This document shows positions 11,746-20,102 of a DNA stretch of 22,024 nt, piece by piece; the first letter of the stretch is position 1, and each line of letters opens with the position of its first letter. Position numbers and translations under genes: made by a program. Origin of the DNA: a virus; the IMG/VR virus record IMGVR_UViG_3300001533_001204, positions 1 to 22,024 of that record, one strand, 5' to 3'. The notes below the pieces were generated by a model. That model searched no databases. It was given only the letters and a program-made list of their open reading frames with translations, and was not told where the DNA came from.

Positions 11746-11806
11746 TTGCCCTGCTTTATAAGCGTACGTGTCCATTTCGAATGTTCCCGTAATATCAGCA
11801 GGGCAA
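11746..11806 (+). other. Second structured leader segment
   Basis: TTGCCCTGCT (11746-11755) pairs perfectly with AGCAGGGCAA (11797-11806). Nested inside are TACG/CGTA (11765-11791) and CATT-TCG-AATG (11773-11783). The first three bases are the TTG that a gene finder would take as the terminase start, which argues against that start. Together with 11574-11679 it makes a two-domain leader. Confidence 0.6.
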
Positions 11807-11832
11807 AGGCTATTAAATATAATACAAAAAAT

Positions 11833-12177
11833 ATACCAAAAGAAGATAAAAAAAAAGATTTATCTAAAGAAATTGCTGAACTTCAGGAAAAGAAATCTGA
11901 AGTATTATTAGCTTCTGGAAAAGAATTAGCTTATGTAAAAGATAGAGTTTTTAAATATCGACAAGATTGGTGGGATGAATGGTATAAAATGTTAAAATCA
12001 GATGAACGTGATTTAAGAAAAACAGCGATAGTAGAATATAATAAATTACAACAAAAGGTTTTACCGACACAATTAGATGCTGGGAACGGTGGTTCGGTCA
12101 CTGTTAATATTTTAGGAATGGGGATAGATCAGTCTGAGCCTCCCAGAAATATTGAGGGTGAGATTATTAATGAATAA
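11833..12177 (+). CDS. Putative terminase small subunit (start codon not canonical)
   Basis: The frame upstream of TerL encodes a mostly helical, charged protein (KEDKKKDLSKEIAELQEKKS, then KDRVFKYRQDWWDEWYKML) with a beta-type tail GGSVTVNILGMGI typical of phage small terminases. It ends five bases before TerL. No ATG exists at a sensible place: the only upstream in-frame ATG (11728) is separated by a TAG (11740), and the TTG at 11746 lies in an RNA stem. The best-looking start is ATA at 11833, in an AAAAAATATACCA context that mimics other starts here, giving (M)PKEDKKK and 114 residues; ATT at 11812 is an alternative. Confidence 0.6.
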   Translation: MPKEDKKKDLSKEIAELQEKKSEVLLASGKELAYVKDRVFKYRQDWWDEWYKMLKSDERDLRKTAIVEYNKLQQKVLPTQLDAGNGGSVTVNILGMGIDQSEPPRNIEGEIINE

Positions 12178-12182
12178 AACAA

Positions 12183-13517
12183 ATGGCAGTAACATTACCT
12201 CATAATTTTAAACCCCGCTGGTACCAACAGGAGCTACTCAACGATCAACGTCGTTTTAAGGTGGCGGTATTCCATCGCCGTGGTGGTAAAACTAAAACCG
12301 TAATCAACCAACAGATAGCGAGAACGCAGTGTAAATATTCGAAGTCCCTTGAAAAATGGTTAAGCCCTAATGATAAGCGATTAACTGAACAAGAGCGCAA
12401 CCAAGTAAATGTTTTTTATTACTTCCTTCCTACTTACAAACAGGCTAAAAGTGTTGTTTGGGATCAGTTGGTTAAGGAGCATGTGCCGATAGAGCTTGTT
12501 GATAAGATGAATGAATCGGAATTGGCAATATATTATAAAAACGGTAGCATTCAACGCTTTGCCGGTTGCGAGGATATTGATAAGCATCGTGGTATAAATC
12601 CAATAGACGTGGTGTTCGATGAATTTTCGGAAGAGGATCCTGAAATATGGACTGGTGTTATTCAGCCGGTACTACGTGAAAATCATGGAACAGCTACTTT
12701 TATTTTTACACCAAAAGGGAAAAATCATAGTTGGGAAATTTTCGAATATGGTAAACAGCACACTAATCAATGGTTTGTATCATTAAAAACGGTTGACGAT
12801 ACAAAAGGTTTATCACAAAAAGAAATAGAAGAGGCGCGGCAAGCAACACCAGAAGCGTTGTTTTTACAGGAATATTTTTGTGACTTTGCAGAAAATGCCG
12901 GTGCGTTTTTTAGGAACATTAAGGAGTGTGTTTATGAAGCAGACGATTATCCGACACCAGGTCACTTTTTTCAAATGGGTATTGATCTTGCTAAATATAA
13001 CGATTATACAGTAATTACGCCGTTTGACCTTGCAACGTTTAAAGTAAAAAAACAGGAAAGGTTTAATCAGGTAGATTGGAATTTTCAAAAATATTTAATT
13101 GAAGCTAGTGCCCGTAAATATAATAATGCTAAAATAAAAATTGATAGAACTGGCGTTGGTGATCCTGTAGTCGAGGACTTAGAAAGAAGGGGTTTAAATA
13201 TTGGTGATGATGGAGCAATAGTATTTAGTAAACAGTCACGGCGTGAACTATTAGACAACCTCTCGTTATTAATACAACAAAAGAAAATAAAAATTCCAAA
13301 CGATGAGGGGTTAATAGCGGAACTTGAGGCGTTTCAGTTTATGATGAACGACAAAGGAAAGATTGAAGTCAAATCACGAAAAGGGTTTCATGATGACAGG
13401 GTAATGTCACTAGCCCTGGCAGTGCATGGTGTAGATTATCCAATGCAAAATATCACAGAGGAACATAATTCGTATGGTGAAAATAATCAAGGTTATGATA
13501 AATACGCAATAATTTAA
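12183..13517 (+). CDS. terL: Terminase large subunit
   Basis: A protein of 444 residues that packages phage DNA into proheads. ATPase: Walker A HRRGGKT (residues 31-37), Walker B VVFDEF (143-148), coupling motif region ATFIFTPKGK (171-180). Nuclease: GIDLAKYNDY with Asp268, IKIDRTGVGDP with Asp321, and HDDRVMSLALA with Asp404/Asp405, the three acidic positions of the RNase H-like headful or cos-cutting domain. Full length for the family. It starts after a gap of five bases from the small-subunit frame, without a Shine-Dalgarno. Confidence 0.96.
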   Translation: MAVTLPHNFKPRWYQQELLNDQRRFKVAVFHRRGGKTKTVINQQIARTQCKYSKSLEKWLSPNDKRLTEQERNQVNVFYYFLPTYKQAKSVVWDQLVKEHVPIELVDKMNESELAIYYKNGSIQRFAGCEDIDKHRGINPIDVVFDEFSEEDPEIWTGVIQPVLRENHGTATFIFTPKGKNHSWEIFEYGKQHTNQWFVSLKTVDDTKGLSQKEIEEARQATPEALFLQEYFCDFAENAGAFFRNIKECVYEADDYPTPGHFFQMGIDLAKYNDYTVITPFDLATFKVKKQERFNQVDWNFQKYLIEASARKYNNAKIKIDRTGVGDPVVEDLERRGLNIGDDGAIVFSKQSRRELLDNLSLLIQQKKIKIPNDEGLIAELEAFQFMMNDKGKIEVKSRKGFHDDRVMSLALAVHGVDYPMQNITEEHNSYGENNQGYDKYAII

Positions 13518-13522
13518 TTTAT

Positions 13523-15475
13523 ATGGAAAAAAATTACAAGGATGGTGGAAAAGGAAAATTAAAAAATACTTTTCCAAATTATACGGAAAAAGAAATCGCT
13601 TACAGGCAGTCGCTTATTCAAAAGTTAACGACAGCTCAAATGGCACGTAATTCATTGCACCGAGAACTAAATGATATGGATTACACCACATATTATGATA
13701 GCAATCTCCGTGCCGCTAATTCGTATATTCCTCCCAAGAAAAATCCTGAGGATACTAGAATTGTTACTGGAACAACTGAGGAAAAAGAAAACACTTTACT
13801 ATCAGCTGTTTTAAATTATAATTTAGAACCAAACATTTTATCATTTGATGATGAGATGATGGAAATTGATGAGCTTGGTAAGAATATGGAGGATTTAATT
13901 AAGAAGTCTCGAGAGATTGAGGAATATGACGATAAGAGAGTTCTTATTTATAAAGAAATGTTTGACCAGGGAACAGTTTTTGTGGAGGAGCAGTGGGTTG
14001 AGGAAACTAAAATTACTAAGAAATTAGATAATGTTAATTGGAATGATGGTGTTAAAATAAAAAACATTAAGTGGTCAGAGAAAGAGGAAGATGGTTTTGC
14101 TGGTTGTCAAACAAGATTAATTAGAGGTGACAAGGTTTTTTTAGGAAATGTTAAGGAATTTGATATTAAGAGACAGCCCTACGTATTTACGGTTGATATG
14201 ATGAGTTATGACCAAGCTAAGGCTATATATCAGAACTGGGATAGATGGGAATATGTTCCTAAAAAAATAACTAGATTACAGCCGACTGATGATTCAACTT
14301 ACAGGGATTGGACACTAGAAACGGTACAAGAAAATTTTGTTGAGATTATAAAATTTCAAGATAAATGGAATAATGACTTAATGGTGATGTTAAATGGGGT
14401 TATGATGCTTCCCTGTGGCTTCCCTCTGACCGCTGTGAGCCCCTCTGGCGAATATACGGTCGCAAAAGGTGATGTATATCCAATTTCGCAGTTCTTTGCC
14501 TACAGCAAGTCAATTCCGGCTAAAACTAAGGTGGATCAAGAGGTACTAGACGAGATGTTAAAGTTGATTGTGCTTAAAACCAAAAAAAGTTTCATGCCGT
14601 CAATGGCAAATAACACAGGACGGGTGCTTGGTCGTAAGATATTTAACGCTGGAGAGATAACAAATCAAATAGATCCTGCTAAAATACAAACAATCGGTGA
14701 TGCTAATGGGGTTAATCAAGCTGAATTTAATGCGTTTGAATTTATTAAGGGTATTGTTGATCAAAAATCTGTATCTCCTGCGTTTATGGGAGAGAATACT
14801 AGCGGTAGACAGACAGCGACTGAAATATTAGAAATGAAAAAGCAGCAAATGATGAAATTAGGTTTGGTTATTTGGGGTGTTATCTCGTTAGAACGACAAT
14901 TATCATGGTTACGTATTTATAATATCTTAGCTAATTGGACTAAAGAACAAGATAAGAAAGTTAACGCTATTACTGGCAAATTAGAAAGTGTCTTTAAAGC
15001 AATATCAGTTGACACTCAACTAGAGGACACACAGACTGGTAGAAAGATAATTCAATTTACTCCAGATGCCGGTGAATATTCCTCTGAATCTATTATAGAA
15101 GAAGAAAATATGTTATCTCAGAATTTGAGAATGCCAGTGAGAAAAGTTTATATTAGTCCTGAGGTGGCTAAGATGAGAAATTATTGGTACATTATAATTA
15201 ATCCTACTGAAAAGGATAGTTCGGATTTACAGCGAATTCTTTTCAAGCAGGACATTCAAGATTCTATGGTACTATTTGGGCCGCAGTCTTTAAACTTCCC
15301 ATATTTAATGAAACGATTCGCAGTTCTATCTAAACAAGACCCAGAAAAATTCTTTGTTAAAAATGTGCCGGCTATGCCAACGGAAACTGCTTTAGAGGGC
15401 GGTGATAATGGTGGATTAGGTGCACAATTAAACAGAGGGATTGGAACAAGCCCAATGAATAATTTAGGACAATAA
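13523..15475 (+). CDS. Portal protein
   Basis: A protein of 650 residues directly after TerL, the standard position of the portal. It opens with a helical, charged part, then has IPPKKNPEDTRIVTGTTEEKE near residue 70 and long beta/alpha regions (QRLIRGDKVFLGNVKEFD-like segments) as in the large podovirus or myovirus-type portals. PAFMGENTSGRQTATEILEM (about residues 422-441) is the typical long-helix region lining the channel. The C-terminus is Gly-rich (GGDNGGLGAQLNRGIG). Twelve copies would form the DNA gate of the head. Confidence 0.88.
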   Translation: MEKNYKDGGKGKLKNTFPNYTEKEIAYRQSLIQKLTTAQMARNSLHRELNDMDYTTYYDSNLRAANSYIPPKKNPEDTRIVTGTTEEKENTLLSAVLNYNLEPNILSFDDEMMEIDELGKNMEDLIKKSREIEEYDDKRVLIYKEMFDQGTVFVEEQWVEETKITKKLDNVNWNDGVKIKNIKWSEKEEDGFAGCQTRLIRGDKVFLGNVKEFDIKRQPYVFTVDMMSYDQAKAIYQNWDRWEYVPKKITRLQPTDDSTYRDWTLETVQENFVEIIKFQDKWNNDLMVMLNGVMMLPCGFPLTAVSPSGEYTVAKGDVYPISQFFAYSKSIPAKTKVDQEVLDEMLKLIVLKTKKSFMPSMANNTGRVLGRKIFNAGEITNQIDPAKIQTIGDANGVNQAEFNAFEFIKGIVDQKSVSPAFMGENTSGRQTATEILEMKKQQMMKLGLVIWGVISLERQLSWLRIYNILANWTKEQDKKVNAITGKLESVFKAISVDTQLEDTQTGRKIIQFTPDAGEYSSESIIEEENMLSQNLRMPVRKVYISPEVAKMRNYWYIIINPTEKDSSDLQRILFKQDIQDSMVLFGPQSLNFPYLMKRFAVLSKQDPEKFFVKNVPAMPTETALEGGDNGGLGAQLNRGIGTSPMNNLGQ

Positions 15476-15476
15476 T

Positions 15477-15809
15477 ATGAACAAGGAAACAGAAAAAAAA
15501 GTAAAAGGTTTATTATCATTTTCTCCTGATGAATTGTTTGAAAATTTATCTGAGGATGAAAAAAAAGAATTATTATCTAATTGTTCACTGATACATAACA
15601 ATAAAGCTTTTGGTAAAATATGTAACGAGGCTTATACTAAGGAAATTCTTAATACTACTTTCACAGCAAAAACAACAGAGGAACAGGCCGAGGGGAGAGG
15701 AAAAATATTAGGGATTGCTGGAATTGTTGATTTAATTAAATCATATAATTCTCAGTACATGGAAAGCATAAAAAAAGAAGAAGAATATGATAAACATAGT
15801 ACTATTTAA
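15477..15809 (+). CDS. Small head-region protein, unknown
   Basis: A protein of 110 residues starting one base after the portal stop (TAA-T-ATG). N-terminal part acidic and helical (DELFENLSEDEKKELLSN); the middle has FTAKTTEEQAEGRGKILGIA, and the C-terminus is charged. The position between portal and scaffold suggests a head-assembly or portal-associated role. No family recognised with certainty. Confidence 0.7.
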   Translation: MNKETEKKVKGLLSFSPDELFENLSEDEKKELLSNCSLIHNNKAFGKICNEAYTKEILNTTFTAKTTEEQAEGRGKILGIAGIVDLIKSYNSQYMESIKKEEEYDKHSTI

Positions 15810-15828
15810 TTCATTAATATAAAAAACT

Positions 15829-16410
15829 ATGGCGTTTGAAGCGTATGATGCTGACGGAAACCTAATTGAAGGGATTGTTCCGCCAGAAGAAGTGAAAACA
15901 CTTCAAGAAAAGCTCAATGAAAATGAGCAAAAATTAAATGAGACAAATGAAAAGTTGTCTAAGTTAGAAAATAAAGATTTTAACTTTCGTAAATTAGAGG
16001 CAATGACCGAGGAAGAAAAATCAAAATTAACAGCAGCTGAGATTGCGTTAAAGGAACAGCAAGAAAAATTAGAGGACGAACAAAAAAAGATGCAGTCTAG
16101 TTTCGTTGGTGATATTAAAAATGATTTACTTGATTCAATTGCTGGCAGTGATGTGGAGTTAAGAAAAAAAATTGAATTAAAGTATTCGTTAATTAAAGAC
16201 TCTGACAACGTTAAGTCGAGAGCGGAGATCAAGGCTTTGATGGAAGATGCTTATGCTATGGCAGTTGGCGTTAAAACAAGAAGTCCTTTAAACAGTGCTA
16301 TGAATAGTAGTGGTGATAAACCTAGTTCTGGCACTAAACCAAGTGATGAGGTAATTGCTCTTGGTAAAAAAATGGGGCTGTCCGATGAAGATTTACAAAA
16401 CATTAAATAA
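15829..16410 (+). CDS. Capsid scaffolding protein
   Basis: A protein of 193 residues. Residues about 20-95 are an almost continuous coiled coil (LQEKLNENEQKLNETNEKLS, then EIALKEQQEKLEDEQKK). A flexible Ser/Gly/Pro linker (NSSGDKPSSGTKPSD) precedes a short C-terminal helix (EVIALGKKMGLSDEDLQNIK) that in scaffolds contacts the coat protein. Its place between portal and capsid genes and its composition fit a scaffold that is removed from the prohead. Confidence 0.82.
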   Translation: MAFEAYDADGNLIEGIVPPEEVKTLQEKLNENEQKLNETNEKLSKLENKDFNFRKLEAMTEEEKSKLTAAEIALKEQQEKLEDEQKKMQSSFVGDIKNDLLDSIAGSDVELRKKIELKYSLIKDSDNVKSRAEIKALMEDAYAMAVGVKTRSPLNSAMNSSGDKPSSGTKPSDEVIALGKKMGLSDEDLQNIK

Positions 16411-16418
16411 TTAAATTT

Positions 16419-16931
16419 ATGGCAAAAAATAAAAACATTTTAGATAATTTTACAGGCGAGAAAGTTGAAGAACCTAAAGTTGAAGAACCTAAAGTTGAAG
16501 AACCTAAAGTTGAAGAAACAGTTACTATTAAAAAAGAAAAGCTCGATGAGTTAATGGCAAGATTAGAGCGCGTTGAGTTTGCTGCTAGTAAATCTCACCT
16601 TGCTAATTATGACGAAAAGAATAAAAGTGAGCTAGGCAAAACTGTTAAATTAAGAGTGTTAGACGGCAAGGTTGTTATCTCTTGGGACAGCATGATTAAA
16701 AACTCTGTTGAAAAAACCCCAACTGGGGTTTGGCGCGAAGAACAAATTGTTAATTTGCATTTCGAGGATGAGACATTTCAAGAAATTGAGCTTGTTTATT
16801 TTAATCGAAGATTTACTCACATCGTTGCTGAAGTTATTTCAGAAACAAAAACAAACGATGGTAATTTAATTTATAAAGTAAAAACTGATGATGGTCGATC
16901 TTACGAGATCGATGGTCGTTTTATTAACTAA
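16419..16931 (+). CDS. KVEEP-repeat structural protein, unknown
   Basis: A protein of 170 residues. The N-terminus holds a KVEEP repeat (three full copies plus KVEE, residues 15-33), an extended acidic linker, followed by a short coiled coil (KKEKLDELMARLERVEFAAS) and a beta-rich domain of about 110 residues (KTVKLRVLDGKVVISWDSM ... GRSYEIDGRFIN). It may link or attach to another virion component. It is between scaffold and an unknown gene; function unproven. Confidence 0.7.
   Translation: MAKNKNILDNFTGEKVEEPKVEEPKVEEPKVEETVTIKKEKLDELMARLERVEFAASKSHLANYDEKNKSELGKTVKLRVLDGKVVISWDSMIKNSVEKTPTGVWREEQIVNLHFEDETFQEIELVYFNRRFTHIVAEVISETKTNDGNLIYKVKTDDGRSYEIDGRFIN
16461..16517 (+). repeat. Tandem 15-bp repeat, 3.8 copies
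   Basis: AAAGTTGAAGAACCT repeated three times without mismatch, then a partial copy. It encodes KVEEP. Identical copies indicate recent slippage, so copy number may vary. Confidence 0.9.
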
Positions 16932-16932
16932 T

Positions 16933-17289
16933 ATGTTTATTGGAAACAAGGAGGTAAAAATGGAATTAGAGCAGGAAAATGGGGTTGATGTTAAAATTGA
17001 GTTTGGTGACGATACTAGCACTGTTATTAATAAAGAGCTTTTTGATTTAATAAAGTCAGAAGATAAAAATGATGGTAATGTTTCTGATAATATTAATCAT
17101 TATTTTGCTAAAAAGTTTGTGGCTGAGTTAGCATATTATGGTCTTGATTTCTATTTTGCTAATAATGTAGGCGTTGCTATGGGTACATTAGCTCATAATT
17201 TAAGGGAGGAATTGTTTAGTAAAACTTTTAAGTGTACCGGTGGGGATACTATTAATTTAAAATTATTAGTAATACTTGACAAGGCATAA
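16933..17289 (+). CDS. Unknown protein of 118 (or 109) residues
   Basis: Two starts compete. ATG 16933 follows the previous stop as TAA-T-ATG, the usual junction in this genome. ATG 16960 lies four bases after a perfect AAGGAGGT (16948-16955). From the second, the product starts MELEQENGVDVKIEFGDDTS. The C-terminal half has YYGLDFYFANNVGVAMGTLA and LKLLVILDKA. It lies between the KVEEP protein and the capsid genes, and its last codons contain the -35 box of the next promoter. Function unknown. Confidence 0.65.
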   Translation: MFIGNKEVKMELEQENGVDVKIEFGDDTSTVINKELFDLIKSEDKNDGNVSDNINHYFAKKFVAELAYYGLDFYFANNVGVAMGTLAHNLREELFSKTFKCTGGDTINLKLLVILDKA

Positions 17290-17305
17290 TAATGTATGCT
17301 ATAAT
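17276..17305 (+). promoter_or_regulatory. Strong internal promoter for the capsid genes
   Basis: TTGACA (17276-17281), 18-base spacer, and TGC-TATAAT (17297-17305), thus a consensus -35, consensus -10 and extended -10 together. It would add transcripts for the capsid genes, which are needed in many copies, on top of the main late promoter. The -35 box is in the codons LDK of the preceding gene. Confidence 0.85.
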
Positions 17306-17330
17306 ATAGATAGGATAGGTTATTGATACT

Positions 17331-17356
17331 CCCCTAATTTTGTTTAAAGTTAGGGG
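17331..17356 (+). other. Leader hairpin after the capsid promoter
   Basis: CCCCTAA-TTTTGTTTAAAG-TTAGGGG, a perfect 7-bp stem, about 20 bases after the predicted transcription start. It may stabilise the 5' end of an abundant message. Confidence 0.5.
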
Positions 17357-17358
17357 GA

Positions 17359-17478
17359 ATGAACAACTTATTCGAGGGATCACTACCCGCGTTAAAAAAA
17401 GACAATATTTTCGCAGAGCTAGAAACTGCGTTACCAAACACGAATATTACACAATATGTCGTGTTTTTTATTGTGTAG
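17359..17478 (+). CDS. Possible leader ORF of 39 residues
   Basis: ATG at 17359 to TAG at 17476, followed by another TAG. The product starts MNNLFEGSLPALKKDNIFAE and ends QYVVFFIV. It lies in the long leader (about 200 bases) between the capsid promoter and the decoration gene. It could be a leader peptide, a truncated gene remnant, or chance; there is no proper Shine-Dalgarno. Confidence 0.3.
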   Translation: MNNLFEGSLPALKKDNIFAELETALPNTNITQYVVFFIV

Positions 17479-17509
17479 TAGGGCTATAAATCTAATTCTA
17501 AAGAAATCT

Positions 17510-17935
17510 ATGTTTCGAAGAAAAGAAGGGAAGACAAAAATCATGTATCTTCCTGTGACTGCTTCCACAGCTATCGCCAATGGTGCTTTAGTTGCTTGGA
17601 GTGGTGGTAAGTTAATTGCTGCTGCTAATAATCCAGCTCCAGAAACCATCGTTGGTGTTTTAAGAAAGACTATTGCTGCTACTGATGCTGACTATGCTGT
17701 AGATTTAAGACCGGTTCCAGTTGAGGTTCCAGTTGAAATGAATACTGTTTGGGAGGCTGATGTTACAACAGGTTTAGTTGCCGCCGATGTTGGTCTTTAC
17801 CAAGACTTAACTGACGCTTCAACAGTTAACCGTGCTGCAAGTACTTATGACGTTGTCCAATGCGTTAAAGTGTTATCAACCACTAAAGGTTTATTCCACT
17901 TAAATATTGGAACATTAGCAATTGCTAAAGCTTAA
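17510..17935 (+). CDS. Capsid decoration/stabilisation-like protein
   Basis: From the ATG at 17510 the protein has 141 residues, starting MFRRKEGKTKIMYLPVTAST. It is made of beta-type stretches with small residues (GALVAWSGGKLIAAANNPAP; DYAVDLRPVPVEVPVE; DVGLYQDLTDASTVN), as in small capsid-decorating proteins encoded just before the major capsid gene. An ATG at 17456 in the same frame adds 18 residues unlike the rest and is less likely; a start at 17543 is also possible. It is the first gene after the strong promoter. Confidence 0.65.
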   Translation: MFRRKEGKTKIMYLPVTASTAIANGALVAWSGGKLIAAANNPAPETIVGVLRKTIAATDADYAVDLRPVPVEVPVEMNTVWEADVTTGLVAADVGLYQDLTDASTVNRAASTYDVVQCVKVLSTTKGLFHLNIGTLAIAKA

Positions 17936-17953
17936 TTAATTAATAATTTAATT

Positions 17954-18000
17954 CCACTAAGAACAGCGCATAAGGTAAACAATCACTCTTATGGCAGTGG
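17954..18000 (+). other. Leader hairpin before the major capsid gene
   Basis: CCACT/AGTGG (17954-17958 and 17996-18000) outside CATAAG/CTTATG (17969-17974 and 17988-17993), a two-part stem ending 12 bases before the capsid ATG. It may influence translation or mRNA stability. Confidence 0.5.
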
Positions 18001-18012
18001 ATATTGACAAAT

Positions 18013-19020
18013 ATGGAATTAAATACTATATCGTTAAGTGATTTTACAAAGTTGGCTGACGTGATTTGGGGGAAGGCTTATACAAGCATCGCTCAAACAA
18101 TGCGTGGTTCTGGATTAGTAAAAGAATATCCAATTCCACAAAATTCTGGAAATACTCGTGAATTTACTGATATCGATACTGAAGAGTATGCTAAATTCAA
18201 GGGTGAAGGTGCTCAAGCTGAAAGAGCTAAGGTTCAACAAGGTTATACTAAGGTTATGACCATGAAACGTGTTGCTATGGATATTGGCATCACTTACGAA
18301 ATGAGAACACAAAACAAATATCCTGATGTTGTTGCTCGTTTAACTAATCTTGGTACTCAAGTGGCGAAGAGAATGGACTTAGATCTTTCTCATCGCATTG
18401 GTTTCGCAGCTTCTACATCTATGACTGACATGGATGGCAATACTATCGACTTAACTACTGGTGATAGTTTGCAACTTGCTTATTCTGCTCACACTTTAAG
18501 AGGCAGTTCTTCTACTTACCGAAACATTCTTGCTAATAACCCTAAATTATCTAAGGGTGCTTTAGAATCAATGGAAAGATTAGTAGTTGAAGAAACTCTT
18601 AACCAATTTGGTGAGAAGATGACTATGGAATTTGATATTCTATGGACAACTGACGATCCAAACACTGTAAATACTGCTAAGGAATATTTACAGTCAACTG
18701 CAGATATTACTGGTGCTAACTCAGGTGTAAAGAATGTTTATATGTCAAAATATAGACACGTTGTTTTACCTCGTGTTGCTACCACTGCTGCTGGGGTTGT
18801 AGATGCTACAAAGCGTTATTACTGGGGTCTTGCTTCAAGCCAAATGTCTAGTTTCTATCTTGGTATTTGGGAAGAGCCACGTCTTAAAACTCCAGCTAAC
18901 TTAAATGCTGGCGAAGAGTTTAGCACAGACGATTGGTCACTGGGGGCTAGAGGCGGATACGGGATTTGTGTAGTTGGTGCTGTCTGGGCAAAATTTTCTA
19001 AAGGTGACGGGACTGCTTAA
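18013..19020 (+). CDS. Major capsid protein
   Basis: A protein of 335 residues starting MELNTISLSDFTKLADVIWG. It has the general pattern of HK97-fold capsid proteins: an N-terminal helical arm, a long acidic/charged segment (DTEEYAKFKGEGAQAERAK), a spine-helix-like region (LTNLGTQVAKRMDLDLSHRIG), and a beta-rich C-terminal half ending GARGGYGICVVGAVWAKFSK. Position after scaffold and decoration genes supports the call. The ATG at 18013 is preferred to a TTG nine bases upstream. Codon use is rich in T-ending codons, as expected for high expression. Confidence 0.85.
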   Translation: MELNTISLSDFTKLADVIWGKAYTSIAQTMRGSGLVKEYPIPQNSGNTREFTDIDTEEYAKFKGEGAQAERAKVQQGYTKVMTMKRVAMDIGITYEMRTQNKYPDVVARLTNLGTQVAKRMDLDLSHRIGFAASTSMTDMDGNTIDLTTGDSLQLAYSAHTLRGSSSTYRNILANNPKLSKGALESMERLVVEETLNQFGEKMTMEFDILWTTDDPNTVNTAKEYLQSTADITGANSGVKNVYMSKYRHVVLPRVATTAAGVVDATKRYYWGLASSQMSSFYLGIWEEPRLKTPANLNAGEEFSTDDWSLGARGGYGICVVGAVWAKFSKGDGTA

Positions 19021-19033
19021 GTAAATTAATTCT

Positions 19034-19078
19034 TTTAATTAGCCTATGTCTTAGAGGACGGTGGTGGGGCTAATTAAA
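19034..19078 (+). terminator. Hairpin between capsid and beta-helix genes, possible partial terminator
   Basis: TTTAATTAGCC (19034-19044) pairs perfectly with GGCTAATTAAA (19068-19078), 11 bp with a 23-base loop. No T run follows, so it is more likely to protect the 3' end of capsid mRNA or to attenuate than to stop all transcription. Confidence 0.5.
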
Positions 19079-19088
19079 TATAAAATTT

Positions 19089-20093
19089 ATGTCAAATTAT
19101 AACAAAAATACTGGGTATGGTCAGTTGCAAGCTATTTTAGCTCAAAATGGCGTATCTAGTTTCGGTAAAGTATTAGTTGTTGTTGAAGATAGTGATACTG
19201 CTAATTATCAGCGGCTACAGGATATATTTAATGCAGATCAAGATGGTGTTGTAAGATTTTATAGCACTTTAAATGCTGCTTATGATGCAGCTACCACTAA
19301 CGCAGGAGATGTAATTTTAATGTCTGCTAATAGCACACATACTATTACCCCTATTGCATGGTCCAAGAATCGTATCAACGTTATTGGTCTTGATGGTGGC
19401 GATAGATTGGTACAGCAAGGGACTAAAGTACAAAACTCTTCTGACGATGATGAAGCTTATTTGATTAAGGTTACTGGTGTTCGCAACAGTTTCCGAAACA
19501 TTAAGTTTATTCAAGCATCAGAAGAGGCCACTGCACTTAATGTGCTTCAAGAAGGTGGTGAGGGTAATCTTTATAAGAATTGCTCATTCATCTTTGGTGT
19601 TGCTGATAACTTAGACGAAACTACTGCCTCTGAGGTATTAGCTGGATCTGATTCAGCGACATTTAGAGAATGTACTTTTGGTTCTGATGTTTTACTTACA
19701 AGTGCTGCTCGTTCAGTTTTCTTGATTGATCAAGTAACTGCTAGTCAAGAGTTTAAATCTAACATTGTTAAGGATTGTAACTTTATAATCCAAAGCTCTG
19801 AAGCTGATGCTCAATTTATTTTTATGGCAGCCGCTGGAGATGTAAAATTCACTAATTTATTTGATGGATGTTCATTCCAAGCTACTATTAATGGAACAAA
19901 TTCAGCTATAGCTTTAACAAGAGCAGTTTCAACTGCTAATGGATTAGTAGAGGGTTCTTTACACTTTGCTTATCCAAAGGTATTTAACTGTACTGATTTC
20001 GGTACTAATGGCACGAATAATGACAACTTAAAAGTTGTTGCTCCTTTGGCCGTTGTTACTAATATTGTTGCCGTTGCTCCAACTGCAACTTAA
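19089..20093 (+). CDS. Parallel beta-helix protein, head-associated
   Basis: A protein of 334 residues. After a short N-terminal domain (to about residue 75) it has repeated turns of a right-handed parallel beta-helix: VILMSANSTHTI, INVIGLDGGDRLVQ, NSFRNIKFIQAS, NLYKNCSFIFG, ATFRECTFGSD, SNIVKDCNFIIQ, FDGCSFQATING. The NxxFxxCxF pattern is characteristic. Directly after the capsid gene, it may be a head fibre or decoration protein, or a receptor-binding spike. No enzymatic residues of a depolymerase can be assigned. Confidence 0.75.
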   Translation: MSNYNKNTGYGQLQAILAQNGVSSFGKVLVVVEDSDTANYQRLQDIFNADQDGVVRFYSTLNAAYDAATTNAGDVILMSANSTHTITPIAWSKNRINVIGLDGGDRLVQQGTKVQNSSDDDEAYLIKVTGVRNSFRNIKFIQASEEATALNVLQEGGEGNLYKNCSFIFGVADNLDETTASEVLAGSDSATFRECTFGSDVLLTSAARSVFLIDQVTASQEFKSNIVKDCNFIIQSSEADAQFIFMAAAGDVKFTNLFDGCSFQATINGTNSAIALTRAVSTANGLVEGSLHFAYPKVFNCTDFGTNGTNNDNLKVVAPLAVVTNIVAVAPTAT

Positions 20094-20102
20094 TAGTTAG
20101 TT

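Noticed and set aside
11746-11832. N-terminal extension of the small terminase from TTG
   Set aside because: The DNA is explained by nested RNA stems, codon use differs sharply from the rest of the gene, and the TTG is itself in a stem.
18003-18036. TTGACA-N17-TATATC inside the start of the major capsid gene
   Set aside because: The -10 match is poor and the boxes overlap the coding start; it is probably a chance result of AT-rich sequence next to a much better promoter at 17276.
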